Positions 24,742 through 33,235 of a stretch of DNA of 64,000 nt are shown one piece after another. Made by a program: the position numbers and the translations under genes. The stretch covers positions 124,001-188,000 of the forward strand of contig JAEWHC010000005.1 of assembly GCA_023387985.1 (NCBI GenBank), read 5' to 3'. Position 1 is the stretch's first letter; every line of letters begins with the position of its first letter. The notes below the pieces were generated by a model. It did not search any database. It saw nothing but the letters and a program-made list of their open reading frames with translations, and was not told the DNA's origin. This DNA comes from Bacteroidota bacterium. GTDB lineage: Bacteria > Bacteroidota > Bacteroidia > Chitinophagales > Chitinophagaceae.

Positions 24742-26233
24742 TGGCAAATAGCTCCAGGCCTTCTGCAACCTTCCTGTCGTTACTGAGCCTCGGCACTTTG
24801 TTTTGGCCACCAAGTTTGCCAACAGATTTCATATATTGAATAAATCCATTTGTTTGCACAGTCCGGATTTTTAACGGAAGCAGAATATTCCCCCTGATCA
24901 GGTCATCATAATAAACATTGCGTTTGCGCAAACGGTCATCCACAGCTTTAGAAAATCCCGGCATATCTTCCGGCAACCTGCCAAATTCCACAAACCATTC
25001 GTGGTAACTCTGGCCTTCGTCCTGGGCGATATTTGGCGCAACCGTAAACTCCACTACCGAAGCATTGTACTCTTTTGCGGCATCCAGTATGGCATATTCT
25101 ACTTCTTCCCCAATCACATGTTCACCAAATGCACTGATGAAATGTTTTATTCTTCCGGAAACAACAATACGGTAAGGCGCGGTTGAAACAAATCTTACGG
25201 TATCTCCAATATTGTAACTCCATAGCCCCGCATTGCTGGTTAGGATGATCGCGTAATTCACGCCGGTTTTCACCTCTTCCAATTTTAACCTTGTGGGGTT
25301 TTCATTGAAGATTTCACCGGCCGGTATAAATTCAAAAAATATACCGCTGTTTGTATTGAGCAATAATCCCTCTTCACGCATGGTATCCTGAAATGCCATA
25401 AAGCCTTCTGATGCGGGGAATGTTTCAATGGTATCCACCTCGCGGCCAATGGACTCAAATAATTTTTTACGGTATGGTTCAAAATTTACACCGCCGTGTA
25501 CCAGTACAGAAAATCCGGGGAATAATTCCCCCACCGGCTTTCCGCTCTTTTCATGCAGCCTGTCAAAATACATTTGCATCCAGGGCGGAATGCCCGAAAT
25601 GAGGGTCATGTTTTTGTCCACCGTCTCATTAACGATTGCATTTAGTTTAGTTTCCCAATCGGCAATGCAGTTGGTTTCATAACTGGGCAACTGGTTCTTG
25701 CGCAGGTAGCCGGGTACATGATGGTTTACAATTCCACTCAGCCTTCCGGTGGGTATATTGCCTACCCTTTCCAGTTCCGGTGTGCCGGTCAAAAAAATCA
25801 TATTGCCTTCCACAAACTGGTTGTTTCCGGATTCCGACATATAGCAAAGCAGTGCGTTTCTGGCGGTGTTGATGTGATTGCCAATTGAATCCTTGGTGAT
25901 CGGGATGTATTTAACTCCACTGGTGGTACCACTTGTCTTGGCAAAATAAATAGGCAGGCCTTTCCACAGCACGTTGTGGCGGCCATCTTTAATAAGCTGG
26001 ATATAGCTTTTAAGCTGTTCATAATCCCGAAGCTTTACAGCCTGGCAATATTCTTCATGGGTTTTTACTTCCTTCAGCAAATGATCTTCACCGAATTTTG
26101 TTTTGGCACCGGCTTCGATTTGTTGTTGAAATATCCTGGACTGATCGGCAAGGGCATTCTGGGCTGATTTCTGGATCTGTCGGCTGATCAAGGCAGCAAA
26201 AGGTTTGGCCAATAAGGATTTAAGGTACATCAT
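24737..26233 (-). CDS. GH3 auxin-responsive-promoter family protein (acyl-adenylate-forming enzyme-like)
   Basis: About 498 residues if started at the ATG pair 26233/26230, where homologues begin (LKSLLAKPFAALISRQ); an ATG at 26275 would add 14 residues. It has the ANL-type adenylation layout of plant GH3 amido synthetases. The ATP-binding segment FAKTSGTTSGVKYIPIT is near 85-101, then FPASEGFMAFQ, NYAIILTSNAGLWSYNIGDTVRF and SGRIKHFISAFGEHV. In plants such enzymes conjugate amino acids to acyl hormones. The bacterial substrate is not known. It is the first of three minus-strand genes before dxr and rseP, with a likely separate dxr promoter. Confidence 0.88.
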   Translation of the reverse strand: MMYLKSLLAKPFAALISRQIQKSAQNALADQSRIFQQQIEAGAKTKFGEDHLLKEVKTHEEYCQAVKLRDYEQLKSYIQLIKDGRHNVLWKGLPIYFAKTSGTTSGVKYIPITKDSIGNHINTARNALLCYMSESGNNQFVEGNMIFLTGTPELERVGNIPTGRLSGIVNHHVPGYLRKNQLPSYETNCIADWETKLNAIVNETVDKNMTLISGIPPWMQMYFDRLHEKSGKPVGELFPGFSVLVHGGVNFEPYRKKLFESIGREVDTIETFPASEGFMAFQDTMREEGLLLNTNSGIFFEFIPAGEIFNENPTRLKLEEVKTGVNYAIILTSNAGLWSYNIGDTVRFVSTAPYRIVVSGRIKHFISAFGEHVIGEEVEYAILDAAKEYNASVVEFTVAPNIAQDEGQSYHEWFVEFGRLPEDMPGFSKAVDDRLRKRNVYYDDLIRGNILLPLKIRTVQTNGFIQYMKSVGKLGGQNKVPRLSNDRKVAEGLELFAS

Positions 26234-26362
26234 GTGGATAAAAGCAAGCGAATTTTGCGAAGTTAAGGATTTCATGGCTGAGCTTATTTGTTAACAGCTC
26301 CAAAAATTGGATACTTAGCATTGGATTATATAGCGCATACCATAAAAAAGGATGAAAAATAA

Positions 26363-26392
26363 TTGGGAAATGAAAGTTTATCCCTACTTTTG
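26363..26392 (+). promoter_or_regulatory. Promoter of rplU-rpmA
   Basis: TTGG at 26363-26366 and TACTTTTG at 26385-26392, 18 bp apart, fit the Bacteroidota -33/-7 pattern. The -7 box ends 21 bp before the rplU ATG. Confidence 0.7.
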
Positions 26393-26413
26393 CGTCCCTA
26401 AATTTTAGAAATC

Positions 26414-26719
26414 ATGTTTGCGATAGTTAAGATCGGTGGTCAACAATTCAGAGTTAAAGAAGGACAAAGTTTCTATGTTCCCCACATGGATGGCAAAAAA
26501 GGGGACAGCATTGACCTGACTGACGTTATGATGGTAAGCAATGATGGCAAATTGCAGTTGGGTGATGCCATTAAAGCTACGGTTAAGGCAGAAATTACGG
26601 AAGAAATGGTTCAAGGTGATAAAGTGATTGCCTTTAAGATGAAACGTCGTAAAGGATTCCGCAAAAAAATTGGTCACCGTACCCAGTACACACAACTCAG
26701 GATCAGCAGCATTGCCTGA
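26414..26719 (+). CDS. rplU: 50S ribosomal protein L21
   Basis: 101 residues, normal for L21. It starts with MFAIVKIGGQQFRVKEGQ, continues with GDSIDLTDVMMVSNDG, and ends with the basic FKMKRRKGFRKKIGHRTQYT, which binds 23S rRNA. It is cotranscribed with rpmA 36 bp downstream, the near-universal rplU-rpmA pair. Confidence 0.98.
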   Translation: MFAIVKIGGQQFRVKEGQSFYVPHMDGKKGDSIDLTDVMMVSNDGKLQLGDAIKATVKAEITEEMVQGDKVIAFKMKRRKGFRKKIGHRTQYTQLRISSIA

Positions 26720-26755
26720 GCAAATCTTTAATCAGCATATTCAAATAATAATATC

Positions 26756-27016
26756 ATGGCACATAAGAAAGGAGAAGGTTCGGTAAAAAACGGTAGAGAT
26801 TCACACAGCAAAAGACTTGGTGTGAAAATCTTTGGTGGCCAACCTGCTATCGCCGGAAACATAATCGTTCGTCAACGGGGTACTGTTTATCATCCTGGTA
26901 AAAATGTTGGAGTTGGAAAAGACTTCACCATTTTTGCATTGACTGATGGAATGGTTGAATTCAGAAAAGGCAAGGACAACAAGACACTGATTTCGGTTGT
27001 TCCTGTTGAAGCCTGA
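26756..27016 (+). CDS. rpmA: 50S ribosomal protein L27
   Basis: 86 residues. It begins MAHKKGEGSVKNGRDSHSKR, so the N-terminal basic tail reaching the peptidyl-transferase centre starts directly with Met-Ala-His, and there is no cleaved N-terminal extension of the Firmicute type. The core GVKIFGGQPAIAGNIIVRQR and TVYHPGKNVGVGKDFTIFAL are typical. It forms an operon with rplU and ends at a strong terminator. Confidence 0.98.
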   Translation: MAHKKGEGSVKNGRDSHSKRLGVKIFGGQPAIAGNIIVRQRGTVYHPGKNVGVGKDFTIFALTDGMVEFRKGKDNKTLISVVPVEA

Positions 27017-27045
27017 ACTGGCCGGTAAGCAAACCAAAAGAATTT

Positions 27046-27073
27046 AAGGTCGCACAAATGTGCGGCCTTTTTT
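27046..27073 (+). terminator. Terminator of rplU-rpmA
   Basis: Stem AAGGTCGCACA / TGTGCGGCCTT (one G-U pair) with a 2-nt AA loop as drawn (four or more in practice), followed by a T-run. Confidence 0.88.
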
Positions 27074-27199
27074 ATTGCGGCCACGCCATGGAAATACCGG
27101 TATGCCGGCAAAGCAAATGCATACGGAAATCTGTAAAAATATTGAGTGCAATTTCAGCAGCGCACAGCATGTATTTTTTCGCATACTTGTGTTGTGAAA

Positions 27200-27220
27200 A
27201 ACTTTAACCAAATTAAAGTT
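27200..27220. promoter_or_regulatory. Operator-like inverted repeat upstream of the histone H1-like gene
   Basis: AACTTTAA-CCAAA-TTAAAGTT has perfect 8-nt arms and a 5-nt spacer, and lies 62 bp before the start of the Lys/Ala-rich protein gene. It is followed by a long T/A tract. It may be a binding site for a dimeric regulator. Confidence 0.45.
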
Positions 27221-27282
27221 GCATATTATTTTTTTTAACTATTTTTACTTTACTTATTTACTAACCATTAAATTAGAACACA

Positions 27283-27666
27283 ATGGCAAAAGCAAAAAAA
27301 GCTGCTCTTAAGAAAGCAGCTGCTCCAAAAAAAGCAGCTAAGGCTGCTCCAAAAAAAGCCGCTGCTCCGAAGAAAGCTGCTGCTAAAAAAGCCGCTCCTA
27401 AAAAAGCTGCTGCTCCGAAGAAGGCCGCTCCGAAAAAAGCTGCCGCTCCGAAAAAAGCCGCTGCTCCAAAGAAAGCTGCTGCTCCTAAGAAAGCTGCTGC
27501 TCCTAAAAAAGCCGCTGCTCCTAAGAAAGCTGCCGCTCCTAAAAAAGCCGCTGCTAAAAAAGCCGCTCCGAAAAAGGCCGCTACTCCTAAGGCCGCTGCA
27601 CCTAAGAAAGCTGCTCCTAAAAGAGCTGCAAAAAAAGCTGCTCCTGGCAATTCGTCCAGCAACTAG
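27283..27666 (+). CDS. Histone H1-like Lys/Ala/Pro-rich low-complexity protein
   Basis: 127 residues composed almost wholly of Ala, Lys and Pro in short repeats of the type AAPKKA (about 18 PKKA copies), with a neutral tail GNSSSN. There are no acidic residues, no aromatic residues and no hydrophobic core. It resembles the C-terminal domain of eukaryotic H1 and bacterial HctB/AlgP-type or HU-tail proteins that bind DNA non-specifically. The DNA is a near-tandem array of GCTGCTCCTAAGAAA-like units with varied third positions, so selection for the protein repeat rather than recent duplication is plausible. The antisense frames are open only because of the repeat. Nucleoid binding is inferred from composition. 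Confidence 0.85.
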   Translation: MAKAKKAALKKAAAPKKAAKAAPKKAAAPKKAAAKKAAPKKAAAPKKAAPKKAAAPKKAAAPKKAAAPKKAAAPKKAAAPKKAAAPKKAAAKKAAPKKAATPKAAAPKKAAPKRAAKKAAPGNSSSN

Positions 27667-27690
27667 GATCATCTTTTCCTGCGAAAATTC

Positions 27691-27717
27691 AGTCCGGCAA
27701 TACCCGGACTTTTTTTA
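27691..27717 (+). terminator. Terminator of the histone H1-like gene
   Basis: Stem AGTCCGG / CCGGACT with loop CAATAC, followed by seven T residues. Confidence 0.9.
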
Positions 27718-27830
27718 TGTCCTTGATTTCATTTGCCCGATATACCAAATGCGGTAAACTCCGCTGAATTACCGAAAACCTTAATATCATTCTGCAGCCG
27801 GCAAAATTAACTCATGGTGTTTGCCATACC

Positions 27831-27844
27831 TTTAGGCGCCTAAA
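27831..27844. promoter_or_regulatory. 14-bp perfect palindrome before the PolX-like gene
   Basis: TTTAGGCGCCTAAA is a perfect palindrome ending 16 bp before the ATG. It overlaps a weak -7-like sequence (TACCTTTA), so a bound protein could block transcription. Confidence 0.4.
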
Positions 27845-27860
27845 AATAAAATCGCCAACT

Positions 27861-29543
27861 ATGCATAATGCTGAAATTGCTGATATCCTAAGCCTGCAAA
27901 GCAAGCTGATGGAAATAAATGGTGAAAACAGTTTCAGGGCTAAATCCTACAGCATTGCATCATTCCAGGTTGAAAAACTGACTGAACCTCTTGCAGGCAT
28001 GAGCCTCTCGCAGATTATAGCGCAAAAAGGTGTTGGTGAAAGCATGGGTAAAAAAATTCTGGAGATCATTCAAACCGGGAAACTTGCCAGCCTGGAAAAA
28101 CTGATTGAAGAAATTCCTTCGGGTGTTATTGAAATGCTTCGTATTAAAGGCCTTGGTCCAAAAAAGATTCACCTGATCTGGAAAGAAATGGGGATTGCCA
28201 GTATTGGCGAATTGCAATATGCATGTACCGAGAACCGGTTAACCAATTATAAAGGTTTTGGAAAAAAAACCCAGGACAATGTTCTTTCTTCTATTAATTT
28301 CCTGGAAAACCAAAAAGGCTGGTTTTTATTCGCACAAGCTGAACCTGTAGCTGAAGAAACACTGCAATGGCTGAAAAAACAGTTCCCTTTAGATCAGACC
28401 GCTTTCACCGGTGCATTTGCACAACATGAGATTGTAGTGAATGTAGTGGAACTGGTTACCACAGTTAGCCATAAACAAATTCTGGAGAAGGCAAGCCCTT
28501 CCTGGCAATTGAACGTGGACGTTCAGCCACTTGACAACCGGGCATTTTTTAAGCATGAATCGGGTTTACTGATCCAGATCGACACGGTATTGCCCAATCA
28601 ATTCCATTATACTGTGGTGCGAAACAGCAGTTCCCCGGAATTTATAGAAGCATCTGACCTGGACACCTTGGAGGGGCTTACCTTGGAAAGCGAAGCAGCC
28701 CTGTTTGCCAGACTCAGGTTACCTCCCATTCCAGCATATCTCCGTACAGACTTTAATACCTTACAGGAAATTCGGGAGCATGGTTTGAACCAGGTTATCC
28801 AGGCAACCGACATCAAAGGCATCATACACAGCCACAGCACCTGGAGTGACGGGTTAAATTCCATTGAAGAGATGGCCCTGCAAGCCATTGCTGAAGGTTA
28901 CGAATATTTGGTAATCAGCGATCACAGCCAGTCAGCAGCCTATGCAAACGGCCTTAGTCCCGAGCGCATTTTTGAGCAACACCATGAGATCGATGAACTG
29001 AATGCCCGCATCAAGCCATTTAAGGTTTTCAAGAGCATTGAATCCGATATTCTGGGTAATGGCAACCTGGATTATACGGATGATATACTTGCCACGTTTG
29101 ACCTGGTTATCGCTTCTGTTCACAGCGCATTGACCATGAGCGCTGAAAAGGCCACACAACGCATTTTACAGGCTGTTTCCAATAAATATGTTTCTATTCT
29201 TGGTCATCCCACAGGGCGTTTGCTGCTAAGCCGAAACGGTTATCCACTCGACTATGCTGCGGTGATTGATGCCTGCAAAAAAAATCACGTAGCCATAGAA
29301 CTGAATGCGCATCCCCGCAGGCTGGATGTTGATTACCACCATATCCCGGAAATAATTTCAGCCGGCATTCCTATTTCTATTAATCCGGATGCACATGCTT
29401 CAGAAGCCTACGGGCATGTTTATTACGGCGTTTTGGCGGCACAAAAAGCAATGGTGATGCCGGGCCAAAACCTAAGCTCTTTTTCACTGGCCGAATTCGA
29501 AAACTATTTATCTGCAACCCGGAAAGCAAAGGGTTTATCCTGA
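27861..29543 (+). CDS. PolX-like protein: helix-hairpin-helix, degenerate polymerase palm, intact PHP domain
   Basis: 560 residues, the length of bacterial PolX. The N-terminal 8-kDa-like region (about 1-65) is followed by helix-hairpin-helix motifs (IAQKGVGESMGKKILEI, MLRIKGLGPKKIHLIWKEMG). The palm position that normally reads GSxRR reads GAFAQ (184-188). The catalytic D-x-D aligns with Asn195 and Val197, and the third Asp also looks replaced (IQIDTV). The C-terminal PHP domain keeps its metal motifs: HSHSTWSDG (323-331), ISDHSQ, ESDILGNG, SVHSAL, LGHPTGR and NPDAH. I infer a PHP phosphoesterase or nuclease guided by HhH DNA binding, without polymerase activity. It overlaps the convergent histidine kinase gene by 9 bp. 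Confidence 0.88.
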   Translation: MHNAEIADILSLQSKLMEINGENSFRAKSYSIASFQVEKLTEPLAGMSLSQIIAQKGVGESMGKKILEIIQTGKLASLEKLIEEIPSGVIEMLRIKGLGPKKIHLIWKEMGIASIGELQYACTENRLTNYKGFGKKTQDNVLSSINFLENQKGWFLFAQAEPVAEETLQWLKKQFPLDQTAFTGAFAQHEIVVNVVELVTTVSHKQILEKASPSWQLNVDVQPLDNRAFFKHESGLLIQIDTVLPNQFHYTVVRNSSSPEFIEASDLDTLEGLTLESEAALFARLRLPPIPAYLRTDFNTLQEIREHGLNQVIQATDIKGIIHSHSTWSDGLNSIEEMALQAIAEGYEYLVISDHSQSAAYANGLSPERIFEQHHEIDELNARIKPFKVFKSIESDILGNGNLDYTDDILATFDLVIASVHSALTMSAEKATQRILQAVSNKYVSILGHPTGRLLLSRNGYPLDYAAVIDACKKNHVAIELNAHPRRLDVDYHHIPEIISAGIPISINPDAHASEAYGHVYYGVLAAQKAMVMPGQNLSSFSLAEFENYLSATRKAKGLS

Positions 29544-32500
29544 TGCGGGGATCTGTACCCAGAAATCGCTTCCGTACCCTAAACGGGTATGGTATCCGAT
29601 CTGCCCTTCGGCAGCTTCCACAATGGCTTTACACATTGCGAGCCCCAATCCGGTTCCGGTATTTTTGGTTGTAAAATTTGGTTTGAATATGCTTGAGCGA
29701 ACATCTTCCTCAATCCCTGTACCGTTATCCTTAATTTCTACCAGCACATAATTTTCCTGCCGTGAGGCGTGAATGGCTATCCGTGGATTTTCAGTGTCGT
29801 GGATGGCTTCCACAGCGTTTTGCATAAGATTTGTAAAAAGCCGGCTCATCTGGGCGCTGTCTGCAAAAACAATCAGGTCATCATTTTCCGGGAGTTTGAG
29901 CTCCACTTCCATATTGGGATGGGCACTGTAGAGTTCGTAAGTTTTTTTGAGCAAGGTGCGCAGTGAAATATGGTCAGGATTGGATTGAGAAATATTTGCA
30001 AACTGCTGAAAATCCAACGCGATCCTCGAAAGCAATTCGATCTGGTGGAGAATGGTGGAAGTAACTTTTTTTGTTTTTTCTTTCATTTCATCCGGGTCAT
30101 TATCCAGTGCCCGCTGCAAAAATTGCAGGCTCAGTTTCATCGGTGTGAGTGGATTTCGGATTTCGTGCGCCACCTGGCGGGCCATCTCTTTCCATGCTGC
30201 CTCGCGTTCGCTTACCGCAAGCTTTTCTGCACTGCGTTCAAGCTGTTGAACCATTTCATTATATCGCTGAACAAGCACGCTTATTTCATCTTTGCCTTTA
30301 TATTCAATTGGTTCGTTTTTGCCTGCCAGCTTTAATGAATTCATCCGGTCCGCCACCAACTGAATGCTCCGGGTGATGTTTGCGGAAACAATGATGGCAA
30401 TAATCCCACTGATCAGAAAAATAAACGCGATAATATTAACGAGAATAACCACGAAGCGGGAGATCTGGCTCCGCAGTTCATATTCCGAACTGAATGAAGG
30501 AATTTGGATATACCCAAACAGCTCACCGTGGCTGTTGCGTAAAGGTTGATAAATGCTGGTGAATTCGAGGTTGCCAATTTTCTCATCCTGCAGGAGGCGG
30601 AATATTTCCTCCCTGCGCAATGGCCAAAAAGCGCGTGCATTCATAAAAGGACTCAGGATTTGCCTTTCAAACAGCACATTTTGCGTTGTGGCCAAAAGGC
30701 GTCCATTGACATCATACACATTAAAATCATGATTCAGGTCGCCTGCCATTTGGGAGATGGCCTGCTGAAATGAAAGATACTTCGCAGAGCTGTAATCTGA
30801 TGGCAGTACAGGCAGGATGCTGGCTACCGTGGTTTCCATCAATGAGCTCAGCCGTTCCTTACTGGCTTCACGAAATTGATTTCTGAGAAAGTTGATCGTA
30901 AAAATTGCAACAATGATGAAGGATGCTATCAAAAAACCAATCATAATGATGCGCATTTTTGATTTTATGTCCAGGTTCGGAAGGTGAACCTCCGTTTTCG
31001 AAAAAAAGACATGCAGGATGATGCCAATAAACGGCAATCCGATCAGGTAAAGAAAGAGGAAGCCGGCAAACAGGTAAGCCACATTGGATACAAAATCAAG
31101 TAAAGGTTCACGCTTGCTCGCAATCACCAGCACCCGGTTGTCACCAGCCTTCATCCACAGCTCCACGTTGTTGCCTCTATGCTGGTGAAACTCTGAAAAT
31201 GCGGGCTGATTGCCCGGCAGAACCGACGGGAAGGGAAATTGCCGGTGTTGCTCCACGAGCTTGCCATTATTATACCAGGCATAACTGATGCCCGATGGCA
31301 ATTCAATGGCGTAATTCTGCAGTTGCTTAAACAATTCAGGCGCATGGGATTTTGATGATCCCCTGAGGGGTTTGATAACGATAAAAACGTATTCGCCTCC
31401 CTGCATTTTGTTGTAACGGATTACATAACCGAAATTTTCGAAGGATTCGGTGAAATATGCAAGGAAAGAATAATCCGCGTCCCGCCTGCTGGTTTCAAAC
31501 AGCGTATTCAGGCTGGCAAAACTTTCCTTTGCCGGATTGTATATTCCATTGCCATCCTTGTCAAACAAGTATACTTCTTTCTCATATTCGGCCATCCAGT
31601 TTCCAAAATGATTGGAATAAGCCTGTTCTTTCAATTGCTGCACCGTTACAGAATCCGGATTGTTCTGGAGTGCTTCACTCCAGTTGAACTGCCTTGCGCC
31701 CTGTGCAGCAATACGAACCAGGTAATCGCTTGACTTGTTGTATTGTACAAGCAAAGTCTTTCCATAACTGTACAGCCGTTTTTCGCTTTTTGCACCGGAA
31801 AGTGAACTTAACATTGCCGCGATGGAAACAGCGTACAACAACAACCAGCCCACCGGCTGAGCAAAAAAACTTGTATTTTGCCGGGTAAAGACCCTTGCCT
31901 GAATGAACAATATCACCGGCAACCAGATTAAGGAAAGCAACATGGGCAGTTCCAAATCGAAAATTCCCGGGATGCTCAGCCAAAACAACGCTGCTGCAAT
32001 GGTCGCGAAATAAAACCACCATAAACTTCTCCACATGCTTTTCATATACTTTACCACAAAACCTGATGCGAGATAATGGGTTATGGCCAGCATGAACAAG
32101 GTAATAAAAGCAAACAGCGATGTTACATTCAACGTCATGAAATTGGTGAGGTCAAATGATATACTGTCGTTCAGGTAAAACAATGTCAGCCCGCGGATCA
32201 CATAGAGGTGAATGAACGCAAGAAGGAAAGCCAGCATGATGCCTGGCACCGTACGGCCAAACTTTGCCTGATTGAATTTAATGGCATATTGAAACGTGCG
32301 GATATTCGAGGAAATAAAGGCGGTAAACCAGGTCAGAAACGCAGATTCAATAAACAGGAAAATGGCTTGCTGTTTTTCAGCGTTGGCACCTTGTTCAAAA
32401 ATCCGGATCAACGCATTCAGGTTGATGGGAAAATTGAGCTTAATCTGTAAAAGAAACAGCACTGTAAAACCGAACGCAAAAACCATCATGCCTTCCACGC

Positions 32501-33212
32501 GGTGAGTATCCCAAAGAAAATAAAGAGAGAGAATACTTATAAAAACCATAAGGCTGATCAAAGCCAGGCCCTGCAATAAAAGTTTAAATATAATGGGGGG
32601 ATTGTTCTCCGATTGAAAGATTTGCTGCAGGTAAAATATATTTTTGCCGTCAACGCCTTTCACCGCGTATGCTGTGGGTTGCAAACTGAGGCGATGCGTT
32701 TCACCAATTCGTGGATGACGGGGAAAGTTATTTTGCAGTCGTTGATTTTCAATAAAGTATTGATGGTAAATTGGGATAAGCCCAACAACTGTATAGGATC
32801 TGCCCGCATTGAATTCTACAGGTTTGAGGATCTCGTAAAATCCATTACCTGTTTCAAGCAGTTTGCCGGATCGCAGGCTGGTATCTATAAGATTGGAGGC
32901 CATGACCACACTGCTGTTGGACCAGAATACCGGCCGGTTTCTGCCGTCGCTTTCTTTATAGATGTATAAATGAAATCCCGATTCCCTAAGGTCATTTAGC
33001 CAATCCTGTTGAACATTCCCCTGAGATGCTCTTTCAATTTCTATTGGGTTTTTTTCGAGAAAATTAAAAAAAGCATTTTCCTTTTCCTGCAGGTCTTTTT
33101 GTAATGCTTTTGTATAAGCGGCCGGTGTATTCAAATGGCTGTACATTTTTTGTACCATAATGGACAGGCCATAAATCCACAATGCCAGTACAAGCCAGAA
33201 AAGCGAATTCAC
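29535..33212 (-). CDS. Giant multi-spanning sensor histidine kinase (NtrY-like core)
   Basis: 1,225 residues from the GTG at 33212. A CTG at 33239 overlapping the mazG stop and preceded by GGAGG would add nine residues. The N-terminus is a helix plus a ~180-residue extracytoplasmic domain. It is followed by a block of about eight hydrophobic helices (about 207-475), a second periplasmic domain, another helix pair (about 715-780), a third sensory domain and a final helix near 920-940. After that come a HAMP linker, a dimerisation helix with the phospho-acceptor His1016 in VAHEIRNPLTPMKL, and the HATPase boxes LFTNLMQNAVEAI, VEIKDNGTGIEE and FTTKNTGTGLGLAMCKAI. No receiver domain or partner regulator is adjacent. 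It follows mazG. The signal is unknown. Confidence 0.92.
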   Translation of the reverse strand: MNSLFWLVLALWIYGLSIMVQKMYSHLNTPAAYTKALQKDLQEKENAFFNFLEKNPIEIERASQGNVQQDWLNDLRESGFHLYIYKESDGRNRPVFWSNSSVVMASNLIDTSLRSGKLLETGNGFYEILKPVEFNAGRSYTVVGLIPIYHQYFIENQRLQNNFPRHPRIGETHRLSLQPTAYAVKGVDGKNIFYLQQIFQSENNPPIIFKLLLQGLALISLMVFISILSLYFLWDTHRVEGMMVFAFGFTVLFLLQIKLNFPINLNALIRIFEQGANAEKQQAIFLFIESAFLTWFTAFISSNIRTFQYAIKFNQAKFGRTVPGIMLAFLLAFIHLYVIRGLTLFYLNDSISFDLTNFMTLNVTSLFAFITLFMLAITHYLASGFVVKYMKSMWRSLWWFYFATIAAALFWLSIPGIFDLELPMLLSLIWLPVILFIQARVFTRQNTSFFAQPVGWLLLYAVSIAAMLSSLSGAKSEKRLYSYGKTLLVQYNKSSDYLVRIAAQGARQFNWSEALQNNPDSVTVQQLKEQAYSNHFGNWMAEYEKEVYLFDKDGNGIYNPAKESFASLNTLFETSRRDADYSFLAYFTESFENFGYVIRYNKMQGGEYVFIVIKPLRGSSKSHAPELFKQLQNYAIELPSGISYAWYNNGKLVEQHRQFPFPSVLPGNQPAFSEFHQHRGNNVELWMKAGDNRVLVIASKREPLLDFVSNVAYLFAGFLFLYLIGLPFIGIILHVFFSKTEVHLPNLDIKSKMRIIMIGFLIASFIIVAIFTINFLRNQFREASKERLSSLMETTVASILPVLPSDYSSAKYLSFQQAISQMAGDLNHDFNVYDVNGRLLATTQNVLFERQILSPFMNARAFWPLRREEIFRLLQDEKIGNLEFTSIYQPLRNSHGELFGYIQIPSFSSEYELRSQISRFVVILVNIIAFIFLISGIIAIIVSANITRSIQLVADRMNSLKLAGKNEPIEYKGKDEISVLVQRYNEMVQQLERSAEKLAVSEREAAWKEMARQVAHEIRNPLTPMKLSLQFLQRALDNDPDEMKEKTKKVTSTILHQIELLSRIALDFQQFANISQSNPDHISLRTLLKKTYELYSAHPNMEVELKLPENDDLIVFADSAQMSRLFTNLMQNAVEAIHDTENPRIAIHASRQENYVLVEIKDNGTGIEEDVRSSIFKPNFTTKNTGTGLGLAMCKAIVEAAEGQIGYHTRLGYGSDFWVQIPASG

Positions 33213-33235
33213 CAGGATATATGTTTGACGAAGCT

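Noticed and set aside
27283..27666. CRISPR array or satellite repeat
   Set aside because: The periodicity is in coding triplets with no unique spacers; it encodes PKKA units in one frame.
27268..27672. Two long antisense frames over the H1-like gene (Ser/Phe- and Ala/Phe-rich)
   Set aside because: They arise from the repeat structure of the Lys/Ala/Pro gene; terminators on both sides fit the plus-strand gene only.
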